Shown one piece after another: positions 35,722 through 44,526 of a DNA stretch of 52,215 nt. The stretch is taken from positions 1 to 52,215 of the forward strand of contig NZ_CAKMAA020000040.1 of assembly GCF_924101635.2 (NCBI RefSeq), given 5' to 3'. Below the pieces are notes generated by a model. It was not told where the DNA came from and ran no database searches. It saw only the letters and a list, made by a program, of their open reading frames with translations. A program made the position numbers and the translations under genes. Source of the stretch: Candidatus Nitrotoga sp. HW29. GTDB lineage: Bacteria; Pseudomonadota; Gammaproteobacteria; Burkholderiales; Gallionellaceae. Every line of letters begins with the position of its first letter. Position 1 is the first letter of the stretch.

Positions 35722-37986
35722 TTACGCTACCATCGTAGACAAGGCATCCCGCACTCTCGTCACGACCTCTTCCCAGTCACCAATTTTACGTTGTCGGAAC
35801 AAGCGAAGGGACGGATACCACGGACTATCTTCTCTCTGCATTAGCCAGCGCCAGTCTGCCGCAAATGGCAATAGCACCCATACCGGTTTACCGATTGCTC
35901 CCGCAAGATGAGCAACCGATGTATCAACACAAATTACAAGATCAAGATTGGCAATTAATGCCGCGGTACTAGCAAAATCCCCGATGTCTTCTGTCAAGCC
36001 AATGAAATGGAGGTTTGCCAGCGGTTGTTTAGCTTGGGCTTCTCCGGAGCCTTTTTGCAGGTTAAAAAATACCGCATTTTCTACGGTTCCCAGCAAATCA
36101 AGTTGACGAAGGGATATGGAGCGATTCAGGTTGTTTTTGTTTCCGGGACTTCCAGCCCACATCAATCCGATTTTTAATGCTGATCCGGTATCAGGTATGC
36201 GTTTCCGCCAATCTTCAACCAAACCTTCATCGGGGAAAAGATAAGGAACCGCTATTGGTGTTTCCATCCCGGCTTTGCTGAGCCTGGCGGGCAAACTCAG
36301 TAATGGACAATGGAAATCGTGTTGGGGTAGTGGTTCACCTCGCAAGATGACTTCATGTATTTCTTTCATCTCTTTAAACAGACGTTTCAGCGCAGGTTTG
36401 CATTCAAATAAGATGTGCCCCCCAAGCGAAGCCACCCGTGGCGCATATCGAATGAACTGTATGGCATCGCCAAAACCCTGTTCCGCATGCAAAAGTATTG
36501 TTTTGCCGTGAAGGTTTTCCCCATTCCATAATGGGCTGGTAAAACGTTTTCCTTCACCAGCCAGTTCTGGCGTCTTCAACCGCCACTCATATTCATCCCA
36601 ACCACGCGAAAAATTACCCGTGACGAGTAACGCCAGTGAAAGATTCCAGTGGGCCTGAGCAAAATCGGGGCGTAAGGCAATTGCGCTTTCGTAATAGGTC
36701 ACTGCTTCAGCTGGACGCCCTGTGGCCTCAAGAATCAAGCCCAGGTTGTTATATGCTTCGACATAGTTGGTATTCAGAGCGATTGCTTGGCGATAACATC
36801 CGACAGCCCGTTTATGATCCCCGATGGCTTGATACACCAATCCTAGATTATTATGAAAATCCGGGATTGAAGGTTGAATCTGGATGGCTTGCTCAATCAA
36901 TTTCAAGGCTGTTTCATGGAGACCTGATTGATAGGCAATGACCCCCGAATATTGCAATGCAACAGCATTCTGCGGTTGTTCGTATAAAATCAAGCCATAA
37001 ATTGTATTGGCATGAACAATATGGCCCAGCTGATGGTGCTTTAATGCGACAGCTAACATCCATTGAATGTCCTCTTCGCGCGTTGCGCCGCGTGGCGTAG
37101 AGGTGACGGCAATTTTTCCGCAACAATTCTTGTAACGTTCACCGCTACCGCACGAACAGGTTTCGTTTCGACTTATCGATTTTGAAGCAGGGAAACTTGT
37201 CATTGCCGCCAACTGACTACGGGCGTCTGAATGCTCAGGATTATTCTCAAGAATACGTTTAAAGATTGCCTCGGCGAAACGAAATTGCCGCAAATCCCGG
37301 TAATTGATTCCAAGCCGAAAAAACTGGATGGAATTTATAATATTGGACGGCAAGCTATGGATCAACTCTTCCACTTCATTTGGAGCAAGAACCATCCACA
37401 TGTTGAATAACCCGTGAAAACCGAATGGCTGACAGGCAGGATAAGTGGTTTCGAAAGAAAATTTTTCGGCCTCGGATTCTGGCGCAAACCGCACTTGGTA
37501 TTGCCCCTCCAACAAGGGCCGATATTTTCGGCCAATCAATTCATCTTCAGCCAACTCTTCATTGAGCGGGAGTGCCCGCGTTGCCAATAACAATTTACGC
37601 GACCGCAATGAAAAACCACCGTTACCCACTCTGAATCCATCTTTGTGATGACCCCAAACCGCACCGATATAGTCAAAGTTTAAAAACTCATTCGTCCATG
37701 CGTTGGGGTTAATGATGTAGCCATCCCACTGAATAAGAAGAACGAAATCACTATCAATATAATGATGCAGTTCGTGCAATACAAACGTCGAATACTCTTG
37801 CCGCGAGCGAATCGGTGGTATTTCTATTGTTTCAATACCTGGCAAGGTAAAGTCTCGATCCGTCAGGAAAAGTACGCGGTCAAAAACGCCTCTTTCTTTA
37901 GATTTTTTCAGCGCCTTGATGGCAAGGTCATGATTAATGCAGTCCACGCAGCAAAGTGTGATCGTAATAGCTTGTTCAGTTTTCAT
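35722..37986 (-). CDS. DUF5672 / SEC-C / TPR / GT9-like fusion protein
   Basis: Multidomain protein of 754 residues from ATG 37986 (a TTG at 38001 would add 5). Domain order: DUF5672 glycosyltransferase-like region (about 1-210; LIQWDGYIINPNAW, YIGAVWGHHKDGFRVGNGGFSLRS), one TPR-like pair (about 222-260), a SEC-C zinc motif (CSCGSGERYKNCCGK, C277/C279/C288/C289), TPR repeats (about 310-455; YNNLGLILEATGRPAEAVTYYESAI) and a C-terminal GT9/GT41-like domain (about 490-745; HAEQGFGDAIQFIRYAP, CVDTSVAHLAGAIGKPVWVLLP). It is likely a cytoplasmic glycosyltransferase acting on protein or surface glycan. The DUF5672 and GT9-like halves might be two catalytic sites. Confidence 0.85.
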   Translation of the reverse strand: MKTEQAITITLCCVDCINHDLAIKALKKSKERGVFDRVLFLTDRDFTLPGIETIEIPPIRSRQEYSTFVLHELHHYIDSDFVLLIQWDGYIINPNAWTNEFLNFDYIGAVWGHHKDGFRVGNGGFSLRSRKLLLATRALPLNEELAEDELIGRKYRPLLEGQYQVRFAPESEAEKFSFETTYPACQPFGFHGLFNMWMVLAPNEVEELIHSLPSNIINSIQFFRLGINYRDLRQFRFAEAIFKRILENNPEHSDARSQLAAMTSFPASKSISRNETCSCGSGERYKNCCGKIAVTSTPRGATREEDIQWMLAVALKHHQLGHIVHANTIYGLILYEQPQNAVALQYSGVIAYQSGLHETALKLIEQAIQIQPSIPDFHNNLGLVYQAIGDHKRAVGCYRQAIALNTNYVEAYNNLGLILEATGRPAEAVTYYESAIALRPDFAQAHWNLSLALLVTGNFSRGWDEYEWRLKTPELAGEGKRFTSPLWNGENLHGKTILLHAEQGFGDAIQFIRYAPRVASLGGHILFECKPALKRLFKEMKEIHEVILRGEPLPQHDFHCPLLSLPARLSKAGMETPIAVPYLFPDEGLVEDWRKRIPDTGSALKIGLMWAGSPGNKNNLNRSISLRQLDLLGTVENAVFFNLQKGSGEAQAKQPLANLHFIGLTEDIGDFASTAALIANLDLVICVDTSVAHLAGAIGKPVWVLLPFAADWRWLMQREDSPWYPSLRLFRQRKIGDWEEVVTRVRDALSTMVA

Positions 37987-38137
37987 CGTAAAGCCAGTCA
38001 ATTTTTAACTTGAAGAATCAATAATTCTCATCAGATGGTTTTGCAGTAGATCGTTTCCAGTATAGCTTTTAAAAAACTCTGCCTATCCATATTTCTTTGC
38101 TTGTTTCATAGCAACAAAGTAACACTCAGCGAATGTT

Positions 38138-39013
38138 TTAATTCTTTGGGTTACGTTTTGTGGTGCTCATCGCCTTGAGGTAGGCAATGATTTCTTTTAT
38201 GACTTTCGCTCGATCAGGGATCTCTTGTGCCAGTCCCGGCATCAATGTGTTGTGTCGGACACTTGATGGATTTTCGATCCAGCGTGTCAGGTACTCCGGT
38301 TTGATGTATTCGACCACGCTTATCGGATAATTGAGTTCGGGTGCCTTGCCGCCGCCTTCACCATTGACCAGATGACATGCCATGCAGTATTTACGAAAGT
38401 GCAAAAAACCACGCTGCACTTCAGCGGATGCTTTGGCAGGCGGAGAAAGATTCGGAAAGCGAGTCGCAAATTTCGTGAGTTCGATACTTCTCACCTGATA
38501 AGGCATATCAGACGCACCATCTTCAAGTAGCACTTTTGATTTCATGTTGTCCCAGACTAAATAGAGCGGTCCGAGTTGTACTACTTCGTTATTTTGTAGT
38601 ACGTTGGTCATCGTAAAGAGCGAGTCGTCGTCGTGAGCAAAGGCGAAATAGGCATCGTAAGAGAGAAACTTTGCTACCGGAATACTCGCTTGATATCCGT
38701 CCATAGAAATGAACACGATCTCCTCTGCTCTCAGCCACTCTTTGCCAAATGTCTTGTCAAAAAGCGCTCGGGCAGGATAAACCTTATAGATTTGATCTTT
38801 TTTCTCGTGGATTTCGAAAATTTTTAACGAAACTGCTGTAACTTCGGTAGTAAGATCACTCAAAGTCAAAACCTTGACGATTTGATCTTTGTCTTTAAAC
38901 TCAATACCGATATTGCTTTGTGAAAACGCTAGTGCAGGTAAACAAACAGTGCCGCATATTGCGACAAAAATCAGAAAAATATTCTGGAAATTCCTTGAGA
39001 TTAGGTTACTCAT
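38138..39013 (-). CDS. periplasmic cytochrome c with extra N-terminal domain
   Basis: Exported protein of 291 residues (signal peptide about 1-31, ending ALAFS). The C-terminal part is a class I cytochrome c: heme motif C210-MA-C213-H214, and M258 in NTLMPGL as likely axial ligand. The region 35-185 is a separate domain: VLTLSDLTTEVTAVSLKIFE, FISMDGYQASIPVAKFL and YLVWDN, like the molybdopterin-binding oxidoreductase fold seen in sulfite oxidase-type proteins but with no obvious molybdenum-ligating cysteine in the usual place. It may act in electron transfer in respiration. No partner enzyme gene is adjacent. Confidence 0.8.
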   Translation of the reverse strand: MSNLISRNFQNIFLIFVAICGTVCLPALAFSQSNIGIEFKDKDQIVKVLTLSDLTTEVTAVSLKIFEIHEKKDQIYKVYPARALFDKTFGKEWLRAEEIVFISMDGYQASIPVAKFLSYDAYFAFAHDDDSLFTMTNVLQNNEVVQLGPLYLVWDNMKSKVLLEDGASDMPYQVRSIELTKFATRFPNLSPPAKASAEVQRGFLHFRKYCMACHLVNGEGGGKAPELNYPISVVEYIKPEYLTRWIENPSSVRHNTLMPGLAQEIPDRAKVIKEIIAYLKAMSTTKRNPKN

Positions 39014-39228
39014 AATGATGCCTCCCTAGCTGATGGTCAATATTCTTAAAAACGTGTCATCATAGGATACGAATTTTTTACAAAACACAAGATCCAAGAA
39101 ATTTGCATCAGAGCCTGGAAAAGTATTTTGACTTCGATATTTTTCATGTTTTATGAGTGTTAGCGAACTGAAAAATAGGTAACAAAATATTATTTTGACA
39201 ATTCTTATTTTGAAGGTGAGGTAAAGTC

Positions 39229-39573
39229 ATGAAAATCAAAATTGCGACGGTTTGTTTTATGATCGGTATATTGGTTATACCCCGTATAGGTTTCACTGCC
39301 GATTCAAAAGTGGATCAGCCAGACCCCGCGACAATAGTCAAGGATTCGGATACAACAAGTAAAATAAAAGCCCGACTGAACGCTGATAGACATTTGGGGA
39401 AATTCAAGAGCATTCAAGTTGATACCGATAACAATGGCGTTGTTTGGTTGAGCGGTACTGCTCACCTTTTATCAGAAGAGGAAAAAGCGATTGAAATTGC
39501 TCGTGGTACCGATGGTGTAGTTATAGTCCATAGCAACATCAAAATCAAGAATAGGCATCCTATAAGTGATTGA
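39229..39573 (+). CDS. periplasmic BON-domain protein
   Basis: Protein of 114 residues with a signal peptide (hydrophobic 7-22, ending FTA) and a single BON domain (about 40-110): SDTTSKIKARLNADRHLGKF, then DNNGVVWLSGTAHLLSEEEKA and TDGVVIVHSNIKI. GAGG lies before ATG 39229. A lone BON domain suggests membrane binding, as in OsmY-type proteins. It is unlinked to the double-BON gene at 15820 and lacks a lipobox. Upstream, AT-rich DNA separates it from the divergent cytochrome c gene. Confidence 0.9.
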   Translation: MKIKIATVCFMIGILVIPRIGFTADSKVDQPDPATIVKDSDTTSKIKARLNADRHLGKFKSIQVDTDNNGVVWLSGTAHLLSEEEKAIEIARGTDGVVIVHSNIKIKNRHPISD

Positions 39574-39700
39574 TGTAATAAGTAGCACATCATAAAATGG
39601 AAAAAATAGTTCACTAATATTTCTATTCCGCCCATCCAAACCATTGCTCGGTAAAGACACTCCCGCTGATTGGAACGAGCAGGTTAATGTATTACATTCA

Positions 39701-40597
39701 TTACCCCCTTGGATGGTGTCGCGCGTGTAGTGTTTTCAACCGTTCGCGTGCAACATGCGTATAAATCTGTGTCGTAGAAATGTCGGCATGACCAAGCAGC
39801 AATTGCACTACGCGCAGATCAGCGCCATGGTTCAGCAAATGCGTAGCGAAAGCATGGCGCAAGGTATGCGGCGACAGGGGTTTGTATAGGCCGCCGCGCT
39901 TTGCATGACATTTGATGAGGTACCAAAACATCTGCCGTGTCATCGCTGTACCACGCTGAGTTACGAACATCGCTGCATTTAATTTATCGCCCAGCAAGAC
40001 GGGGCGGGCATCAACCAGATAGCGGCGCACCCAGTCCAGCGCTTCCTCTCCCAATGGTACTAGACGTTCTTTATTACCCTTACCCATCACACGTACTACG
40101 CCCATATCGAGGCTGACTTGTGTAATGCTTAAACTGATCAATTCAGACACACGCAGACCGCTGGCATACAATACTTCCAGCATAGTCCGATCACGCATGC
40201 CCAGAGGTGCATCCGTATCAGGTGCTTGCAGTAGCATATCCACATCCTGTTCGGTAAGTGTTTTTGGCAGGTTGCGCGGTAACTTGGGGGTGGCAATTTG
40301 CAGGGTGGGATCCGTGTCTATTTTATTCTGACGTAACAAGTAGCGAAACAGACGCTTAAGGCTTGATATGGCACGACTGGTACTGGTGGCTTTCGCTTTT
40401 TGTTTGACGACCAAATAAGCGAGATAGTCTTGGATATCAACGTGCGTGGCTTCTAGTAAGGAAGCGAGATGTTGTTTTTCCATCCAGAAAATAAATTTGC
40501 ACAGATCGCGCCTATAGCTCTCCAGTGTATTTCGCGACAAGCCATCTTCCAGCCATAGGCAATCGCAGAACTCATCCAGGATATCGGTGTTGTTCAT
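39701..40597 (-). CDS. xerD: tyrosine recombinase XerD
   Basis: Site-specific recombinase of 298 residues that resolves chromosome dimers at dif with XerC and FtsK. N-terminal SAM-like domain (about 1-90), then the catalytic domain with R149, K173, H244, R247, H270 and nucleophile Y279 (HTLRHAFATHLL, LLLGHADISTTQIYTHV). The LERLK tail (RERLKTLHARHHPRG) is the XerD type that interacts with XerC. No dif site was seen in this window. Confidence 0.95.
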   Translation of the reverse strand: MNNTDILDEFCDCLWLEDGLSRNTLESYRRDLCKFIFWMEKQHLASLLEATHVDIQDYLAYLVVKQKAKATSTSRAISSLKRLFRYLLRQNKIDTDPTLQIATPKLPRNLPKTLTEQDVDMLLQAPDTDAPLGMRDRTMLEVLYASGLRVSELISLSITQVSLDMGVVRVMGKGNKERLVPLGEEALDWVRRYLVDARPVLLGDKLNAAMFVTQRGTAMTRQMFWYLIKCHAKRGGLYKPLSPHTLRHAFATHLLNHGADLRVVQLLLGHADISTTQIYTHVARERLKTLHARHHPRG

Positions 40598-40835
40598 ACA
40601 TCTTTGCCATTTTTGAATGCAGCGAAAAATCTATGTGATCGTTCACCGCGTACGAAATATTACTGCAGTTACTCCCGTTATTCTCATGAATAACGAACTC
40701 TGCTGCATAATAGATTGTCGGGCCTGAATTTTTAGCTGTGTAACCTATTGATGTTCTCTATAAATGAACTTCACCAAGAAATATATACATCAATATCATC
40801 AATTCATTACAAGCAAAATCCTACCGACTCCTTCC

Positions 40836-41303
40836 CTAGTTCGATTGCTTTTCATATGTCAGCAACCAGCGTTTGATATCCAGCGCATTTCCCCCGCGCT
40901 GATGTATGAAGCCGCCGATACCAGACTTACTTATCACACGATGGCAGGGGATAACAATAGGGATGGGATTTGACCCGCACGCCTGACCAACCGCACGCGG
41001 GCTAGAAGCTAGCAACGTGGCGAGATCGCCATAATTACGTGTTTGCCCGAGTGGAATAGCAGATATTGCCCGCCACACTTTTGTTTGGTGGGCAGTGCCG
41101 TTCAGCTTGAGGGAAAGATTAAAATGAAAATTTGGATCAATAAAATAGGCCTGCAATTGTCTGCACACCTCTCGAGCAAACGCTTGACTAGGCAATTGTA
41201 GCGTGGCTGCTGACTCTAGAAAATTGATATTAGTTAGGGTATCCGCCTCACAGCAGATACCCAGCATACCGAATGGTGTAGGTAGTTTTGCTTGATAATT
41301 CAT
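40836..41303 (-). CDS. ogt: methylated-DNA-protein-cysteine methyltransferase
   Basis: Suicide repair protein of 155 residues that removes alkyl groups from O6-methylguanine. The acceptor cysteine is C120 in IPIVIPCHRVISKSGIGGF; the recognition helix and Asn hinge precede it (TRNYGDLATLL, RAVGQACGSNP). The short N-terminal domain has no Ada zinc site, so it is a stand-alone Ogt. It lies 238 bp upstream of xerD on the same strand. Confidence 0.94.
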   Translation of the reverse strand: MNYQAKLPTPFGMLGICCEADTLTNINFLESAATLQLPSQAFAREVCRQLQAYFIDPNFHFNLSLKLNGTAHQTKVWRAISAIPLGQTRNYGDLATLLASSPRAVGQACGSNPIPIVIPCHRVISKSGIGGFIHQRGGNALDIKRWLLTYEKQSN

Positions 41304-41509
41304 TACTCACCTTTCTTACACAAATATTTGGCACGAATATTTGGCTGATCCTAAAGGTTTGACCCAGATAATATGAGACCTGAAAACTAATGAAAGTTTA
41401 CATTCATGAATAATGTTATCAAGCAATAATGAGCACATTACGCACACATTCATGAGAGGTATTTCGGAAATTGGTGTTACAACAGAAAGGGGAAGATAGC
41501 CTGCCACTG

Positions 41510-41528
41510 CTCATAAGAGGCTTATGAG
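41510..41528. repeat. 8 bp-stem hairpin beside the rplS terminator
   Basis: CTCATAAG-AGG-CTTATGAG is a perfect 8 bp stem with a 3 nt loop, 22 bp beyond the rplS terminator hairpin (on the minus strand). It lacks a T tract. It may stabilise the 3' end, act as a second terminator, or serve as a protein site. Confidence 0.4.
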
Positions 41529-41550
41529 TAACCAGGTACCTTAACAGTAA

Positions 41551-41569
41551 CCTCCGGTTTTGCCGGAGG
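41551..41569 (-). terminator. rho-independent terminator of the rpsP-rplS operon
   Basis: On the minus strand CCTCCGG (41569-41563) pairs with CCGGAGG (41557-41551) around CAAAA, followed by TTACTGTT. It lies 57 bp after the rplS stop and ends the operon. The T run is imperfect. Confidence 0.65.
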
Positions 41570-41625
41570 CAATCAATTTGCCCATTCTTATTTTAACTAC
41601 AAATAAAAATGAACTAACTACACGC

Positions 41626-41994
41626 TTAAACCGCTTTACGGTTAGGGAGTTTTTCCTTGATACGTGCTGATTTTCCGGAACGGTCACGCAAGTAGTACAG
41701 CTTGGCTCGGCGCACATCACCACGGCGTTTTACTTCAATACTAGCAATGGATGTTGAATACGTTTGAAAGGTGCGCTCCACACCTTCACTAGCGGAAATT
41801 TTCCGCACGATAAAAGATGAATTCAGGCCACGATTGCGCTTTGCAATCACTACACCTTCATAAGCTTGAACACGTTTGCGTTCACCTTCGACTACATTCA
41901 CATTGACGATCACAGTGTCGCCAGGGGCGAAGCTCGGAATTACTTTACCCAGACGGGCAATTTCTTCTTGTTCAAGTATTGCGATAAGATTCAT
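41626..41994 (-). CDS. rplS: 50S ribosomal protein L19
   Basis: L19 of 122 residues. ATG 41994 gives the standard start [17 protein letters not shown], with GAGGAA 9 bases upstream; the longer upstream frame belongs to trmD. Core segments [33 protein letters not shown] and [20 protein letters not shown] are intact. It overlaps trmD by 4 bp and is the last gene of rpsP-rimM-trmD-rplS. Confidence 0.97.
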   Translation of the reverse strand: MNLIAILEQEEIARLGKVIPSFAPGDTVIVNVNVVEGERKRVQAYEGVVIAKRNRGLNSSFIVRKISASEGVERTFQTYSTSIASIEVKRRGDVRRAKLYYLRDRSGKSARIKEKLPNRKAV

Positions 41995-42767
41995 TTCATT
42001 TCCTCTTGTTGTACGGATGCTTGTTCCTGCTGGTACTCTGCCAGTAGCCGAGCTTCCTGTTTTGTTAACTGGCGTTGTGCCAGCAAATCCGGGCGGCGTT
42101 GCCAAGTTCGTCCCAGCGACTGCTTTAACCGCCACTTCTCTATCTCGGCGTGGTGTCCAGAAAGTAAAATCCCCGGTATTCCTTCGCCTTCAAAAATTTC
42201 TGGCCGCGTATAATGCGGACAATCCAGCAAGCCCGCTACAAAGGAGTCTTGCTGTGCTGATTCGGCATCTCCCAACACACCGGGCAAGTGCCGTACTAGA
42301 CTGTCTATCAGCACCATTGCTGCCAGTTCGCCACCGGATAATACATAGTCACCGATGGAAAGTTCTTCATCCACCTGCTGCCGTATCAGGCGTTCATCTA
42401 CACCCTCGTAACGGCTTGCCAACAGAATCAACCCATCATTCCGTTCCAAAAGCTCCTTCACCACTGCGTGGGTTAGTTGCCGTCCTTGTGGTGACAGGTG
42501 GATCACACAACTCTTAGCCACACCCGTTTGCGCTTGGCGTTGTTTCGCTGTTGCAATTGCCTGCGCTAGTGGCTCTGCCAGCATTAACATTCCCGGACCA
42601 CCGCCATAAGGCCGGTCATCCACGGAGCGATGCTTGTCGCTGGTGAACTCACGCGGATTCCATGTTTGGAGCACAAACTTGCCTTGCTCCGCCGCACGCC
42701 GCGTTACTCCATATTGGGTAATCGCGTCGAACATTTCCGGGAATAGCGTAATAACATCAAAGCGCAT
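41991..42767 (-). CDS. trmD: tRNA (guanine-N1)-methyltransferase
   Basis: TrmD of 258 residues makes m1G37 next to the anticodon, preventing frameshifts. The knot fold's motifs are present: RPYGGGPGM (52-60), SRYEGVDER (118-126) and [10 protein letters not shown] (138-147). It opens [16 protein letters not shown], as the family does. It lies 9 bp after rimM and overlaps rplS. Confidence 0.97.
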   Translation of the reverse strand: MRFDVITLFPEMFDAITQYGVTRRAAEQGKFVLQTWNPREFTSDKHRSVDDRPYGGGPGMLMLAEPLAQAIATAKQRQAQTGVAKSCVIHLSPQGRQLTHAVVKELLERNDGLILLASRYEGVDERLIRQQVDEELSIGDYVLSGGELAAMVLIDSLVRHLPGVLGDAESAQQDSFVAGLLDCPHYTRPEIFEGEGIPGILLSGHHAEIEKWRLKQSLGRTWQRRPDLLAQRQLTKQEARLLAEYQQEQASVQQEEMK

Positions 42768-42776
42768 CGCCGTTGC

Positions 42777-43298
42777 TCAGCGTTTTGCTGCCCAATCAAC
42801 CGCCCAATCGACACGTATCACTTTTTCCGTCAAGTCTACTTGCTGGATTGCGCTGGCAATGAACGGGATTAATAACTCCCCCCGATTTTTTTTTGATGAA
42901 CCTTCCTGCACACACAGCACCTGATTAGCACCGGTATCCATAAGATTGTCCACTACTCCCAGGCATTTGCCAGCGAGATCAACCACCGTCAACCCGATTA
43001 GATCCGACCAATAATATTCATCCTCAGGCTGTTGAGGCAGGCTGCTACGAGGTACTGCCACCAGCAAACCTTTATATTTTTCGGCGATGGTTCTGTCGTT
43101 GCTGTCAGAGAATTTGGCGACCAAGCCCTTGCTGTGCACAGCAAAGGCTTCCACAGATATCTCGCACCAGGGATGCTTTTCGTCTCCCAGCCACCAAATA
43201 GGATAATCAGCAAGACCATCCACGGATTCGGTGTAAGTTTTAACCTTTACCCACCCGAGAATTCCCTGCGCACCTGCCACGCGCCCCATAACTACCAT
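42777..43298 (-). CDS. rimM: ribosome maturation factor RimM
   Basis: RimM of 173 residues, required for 30S head maturation with S19. ATG 43298 yields MVVMGRVAGAQGILGWVKVKTYT, the family start; a downstream ATG at 43289 is a second option. The first beta-barrel domain runs to about 90, and the PRC-barrel follows (YYWSDLIGLTVVDLAGKCLG, LLIPFIASAIQQVDL, IRVDW). It lies 13 bp after rpsP. Confidence 0.95.
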   Translation of the reverse strand: MVVMGRVAGAQGILGWVKVKTYTESVDGLADYPIWWLGDEKHPWCEISVEAFAVHSKGLVAKFSDSNDRTIAEKYKGLLVAVPRSSLPQQPEDEYYWSDLIGLTVVDLAGKCLGVVDNLMDTGANQVLCVQEGSSKKNRGELLIPFIASAIQQVDLTEKVIRVDWAVDWAAKR

Positions 43299-43311
43299 GG
43301 GGTCTAATTGG

Positions 43312-43566
43312 TTATGCTTTTGCTGCGGCACCAGCACGCTTGACCAGCTTGGCGACGGCATCGCTCAATTGCGCGCCTTTTTCTTGCCAGAAAGCCACGC
43401 GATCCAGTTGGATGCGCATGCCTTCCGGGCCTTCCTGGGCAACCGGGTTATAAAAACCAACACGTTCGATGAATCGGCCATCACGGCGATTACGCGAATC
43501 GGCCACAACTACATTAAAAAACGGGCGGTTTTTGGAGCCGCCACGTGCAAATCGAATAATAACCAT
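43312..43566 (-). CDS. rpsP: 30S ribosomal protein S16
   Basis: S16 of 84 residues: [20 protein letters not shown], then [21 protein letters not shown] and [19 protein letters not shown]. First gene of the rpsP-rimM-trmD-rplS operon; the promoter should lie in the 75 bp before it, next to the end of the CcsA-like gene. Confidence 0.98.
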   Translation of the reverse strand: MVIIRFARGGSKNRPFFNVVVADSRNRRDGRFIERVGFYNPVAQEGPEGMRIQLDRVAFWQEKGAQLSDAVAKLVKRAGAAAKA

Positions 43567-43641
43567 AATGTGTACTTAATCGTTAGCAAATGCCAAAGGG
43601 CGCAAATTCTACGATACTTTACAGTACTATGGCAAGTAGCG

Positions 43642-44454
43642 TCAGCGATGTAGTAGCACCTCCAGCACAAATTTGGTGCCCAGGTAAGCGAGCAGCAAAA
43701 AAATGAAGCCACTCATTGTCCATCGCACCGCAGTACGCCCGCGCCAGCCTTTATAGTGGTGACCCAGTAATAATACTGCGAACACACACCATGAAATAAA
43801 GCCGAATAACATTTTGTGATTAAATTGCCACGGCTTACCAAATAATTGATCGGAAAAAACAATGCCAGATGCCAGTGTCAAAGTAAGCAAAACAAAGCCT
43901 GCGCCGATGATGCGGAACAGTAAGGTTTCCATGGTGAGCAATGGCGGTAGGCCTTGCAGCACGCGCGGTAGCGTAGCTTGGTGCAGGCGTTTTTCCACCA
44001 GTGACATCAGGCTCGCATGTAGCACCGCAATGGTGAACAAACTGTAAGCAAGCATTGCTGCCAGAATATGCGCCTCCAGGATAAATGAAAGATTGCTCGT
44101 TAGCGGATGAGCCGCAGGAAACAGCATTGGCAATAACGCACCTCCTGCTGCCAGAGGCAATACTAAAGTTTGCAGGCTGGCAATCGGGTAAAAAAAACGT
44201 GCTACCCAATACACCGTCATCGTCAGCCACAAGATCAACGATAGCGCATTAATTAATCCTAAGTTCAGATCACCACCACTGAATATACTGCTGTACAGCA
44301 GGTAGGCATGGAGCGCTAGCGGCAGCAATACGGTATGGCCAATCATTCCGCGGTTTAAGGCGTCTATACTTCCGGTAGATTGTGCACGCCAAAAATGAAC
44401 CGCTAACACGCTGTACGCAAGAAAGGTGATTACATAAAGCGGAAGATTCGACAT
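43642..44454 (-). CDS. CcsA/YpjD-like cytochrome c assembly family protein
   Basis: Integral membrane protein of 270 residues with about eight TM segments. It opens PLYVITFLAYSVLAVHFW and contains HPLTSNLSFILEAHILAAMLAYSLFTIAVLHASLM and the later FNHKMLFGFISWCVFAVLLLGHHYKGWRG, typical of the CcsA/HemX-type group that includes E. coli YpjD. The tryptophan-rich WWD heme loop is not evident. Its exact job is unknown; it lies divergent from ffh and upstream of rpsP as in other Betaproteobacteria. Confidence 0.9.
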   Translation of the reverse strand: MSNLPLYVITFLAYSVLAVHFWRAQSTGSIDALNRGMIGHTVLLPLALHAYLLYSSIFSGGDLNLGLINALSLILWLTMTVYWVARFFYPIASLQTLVLPLAAGGALLPMLFPAAHPLTSNLSFILEAHILAAMLAYSLFTIAVLHASLMSLVEKRLHQATLPRVLQGLPPLLTMETLLFRIIGAGFVLLTLTLASGIVFSDQLFGKPWQFNHKMLFGFISWCVFAVLLLGHHYKGWRGRTAVRWTMSGFIFLLLAYLGTKFVLEVLLHR

Positions 44455-44526
44455 TTTTAGTCAGGATGTTTTAGACTTCACGGATTCTACACTATAGCCA
44501 ATGCTGCGGAAAACAGGAGTGAAATC

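Noticed and set aside
41995-42135. Upstream extension of rplS.
   Set aside because: It overlaps trmD in another frame; L19 starts at 41994 with its own ribosome site.
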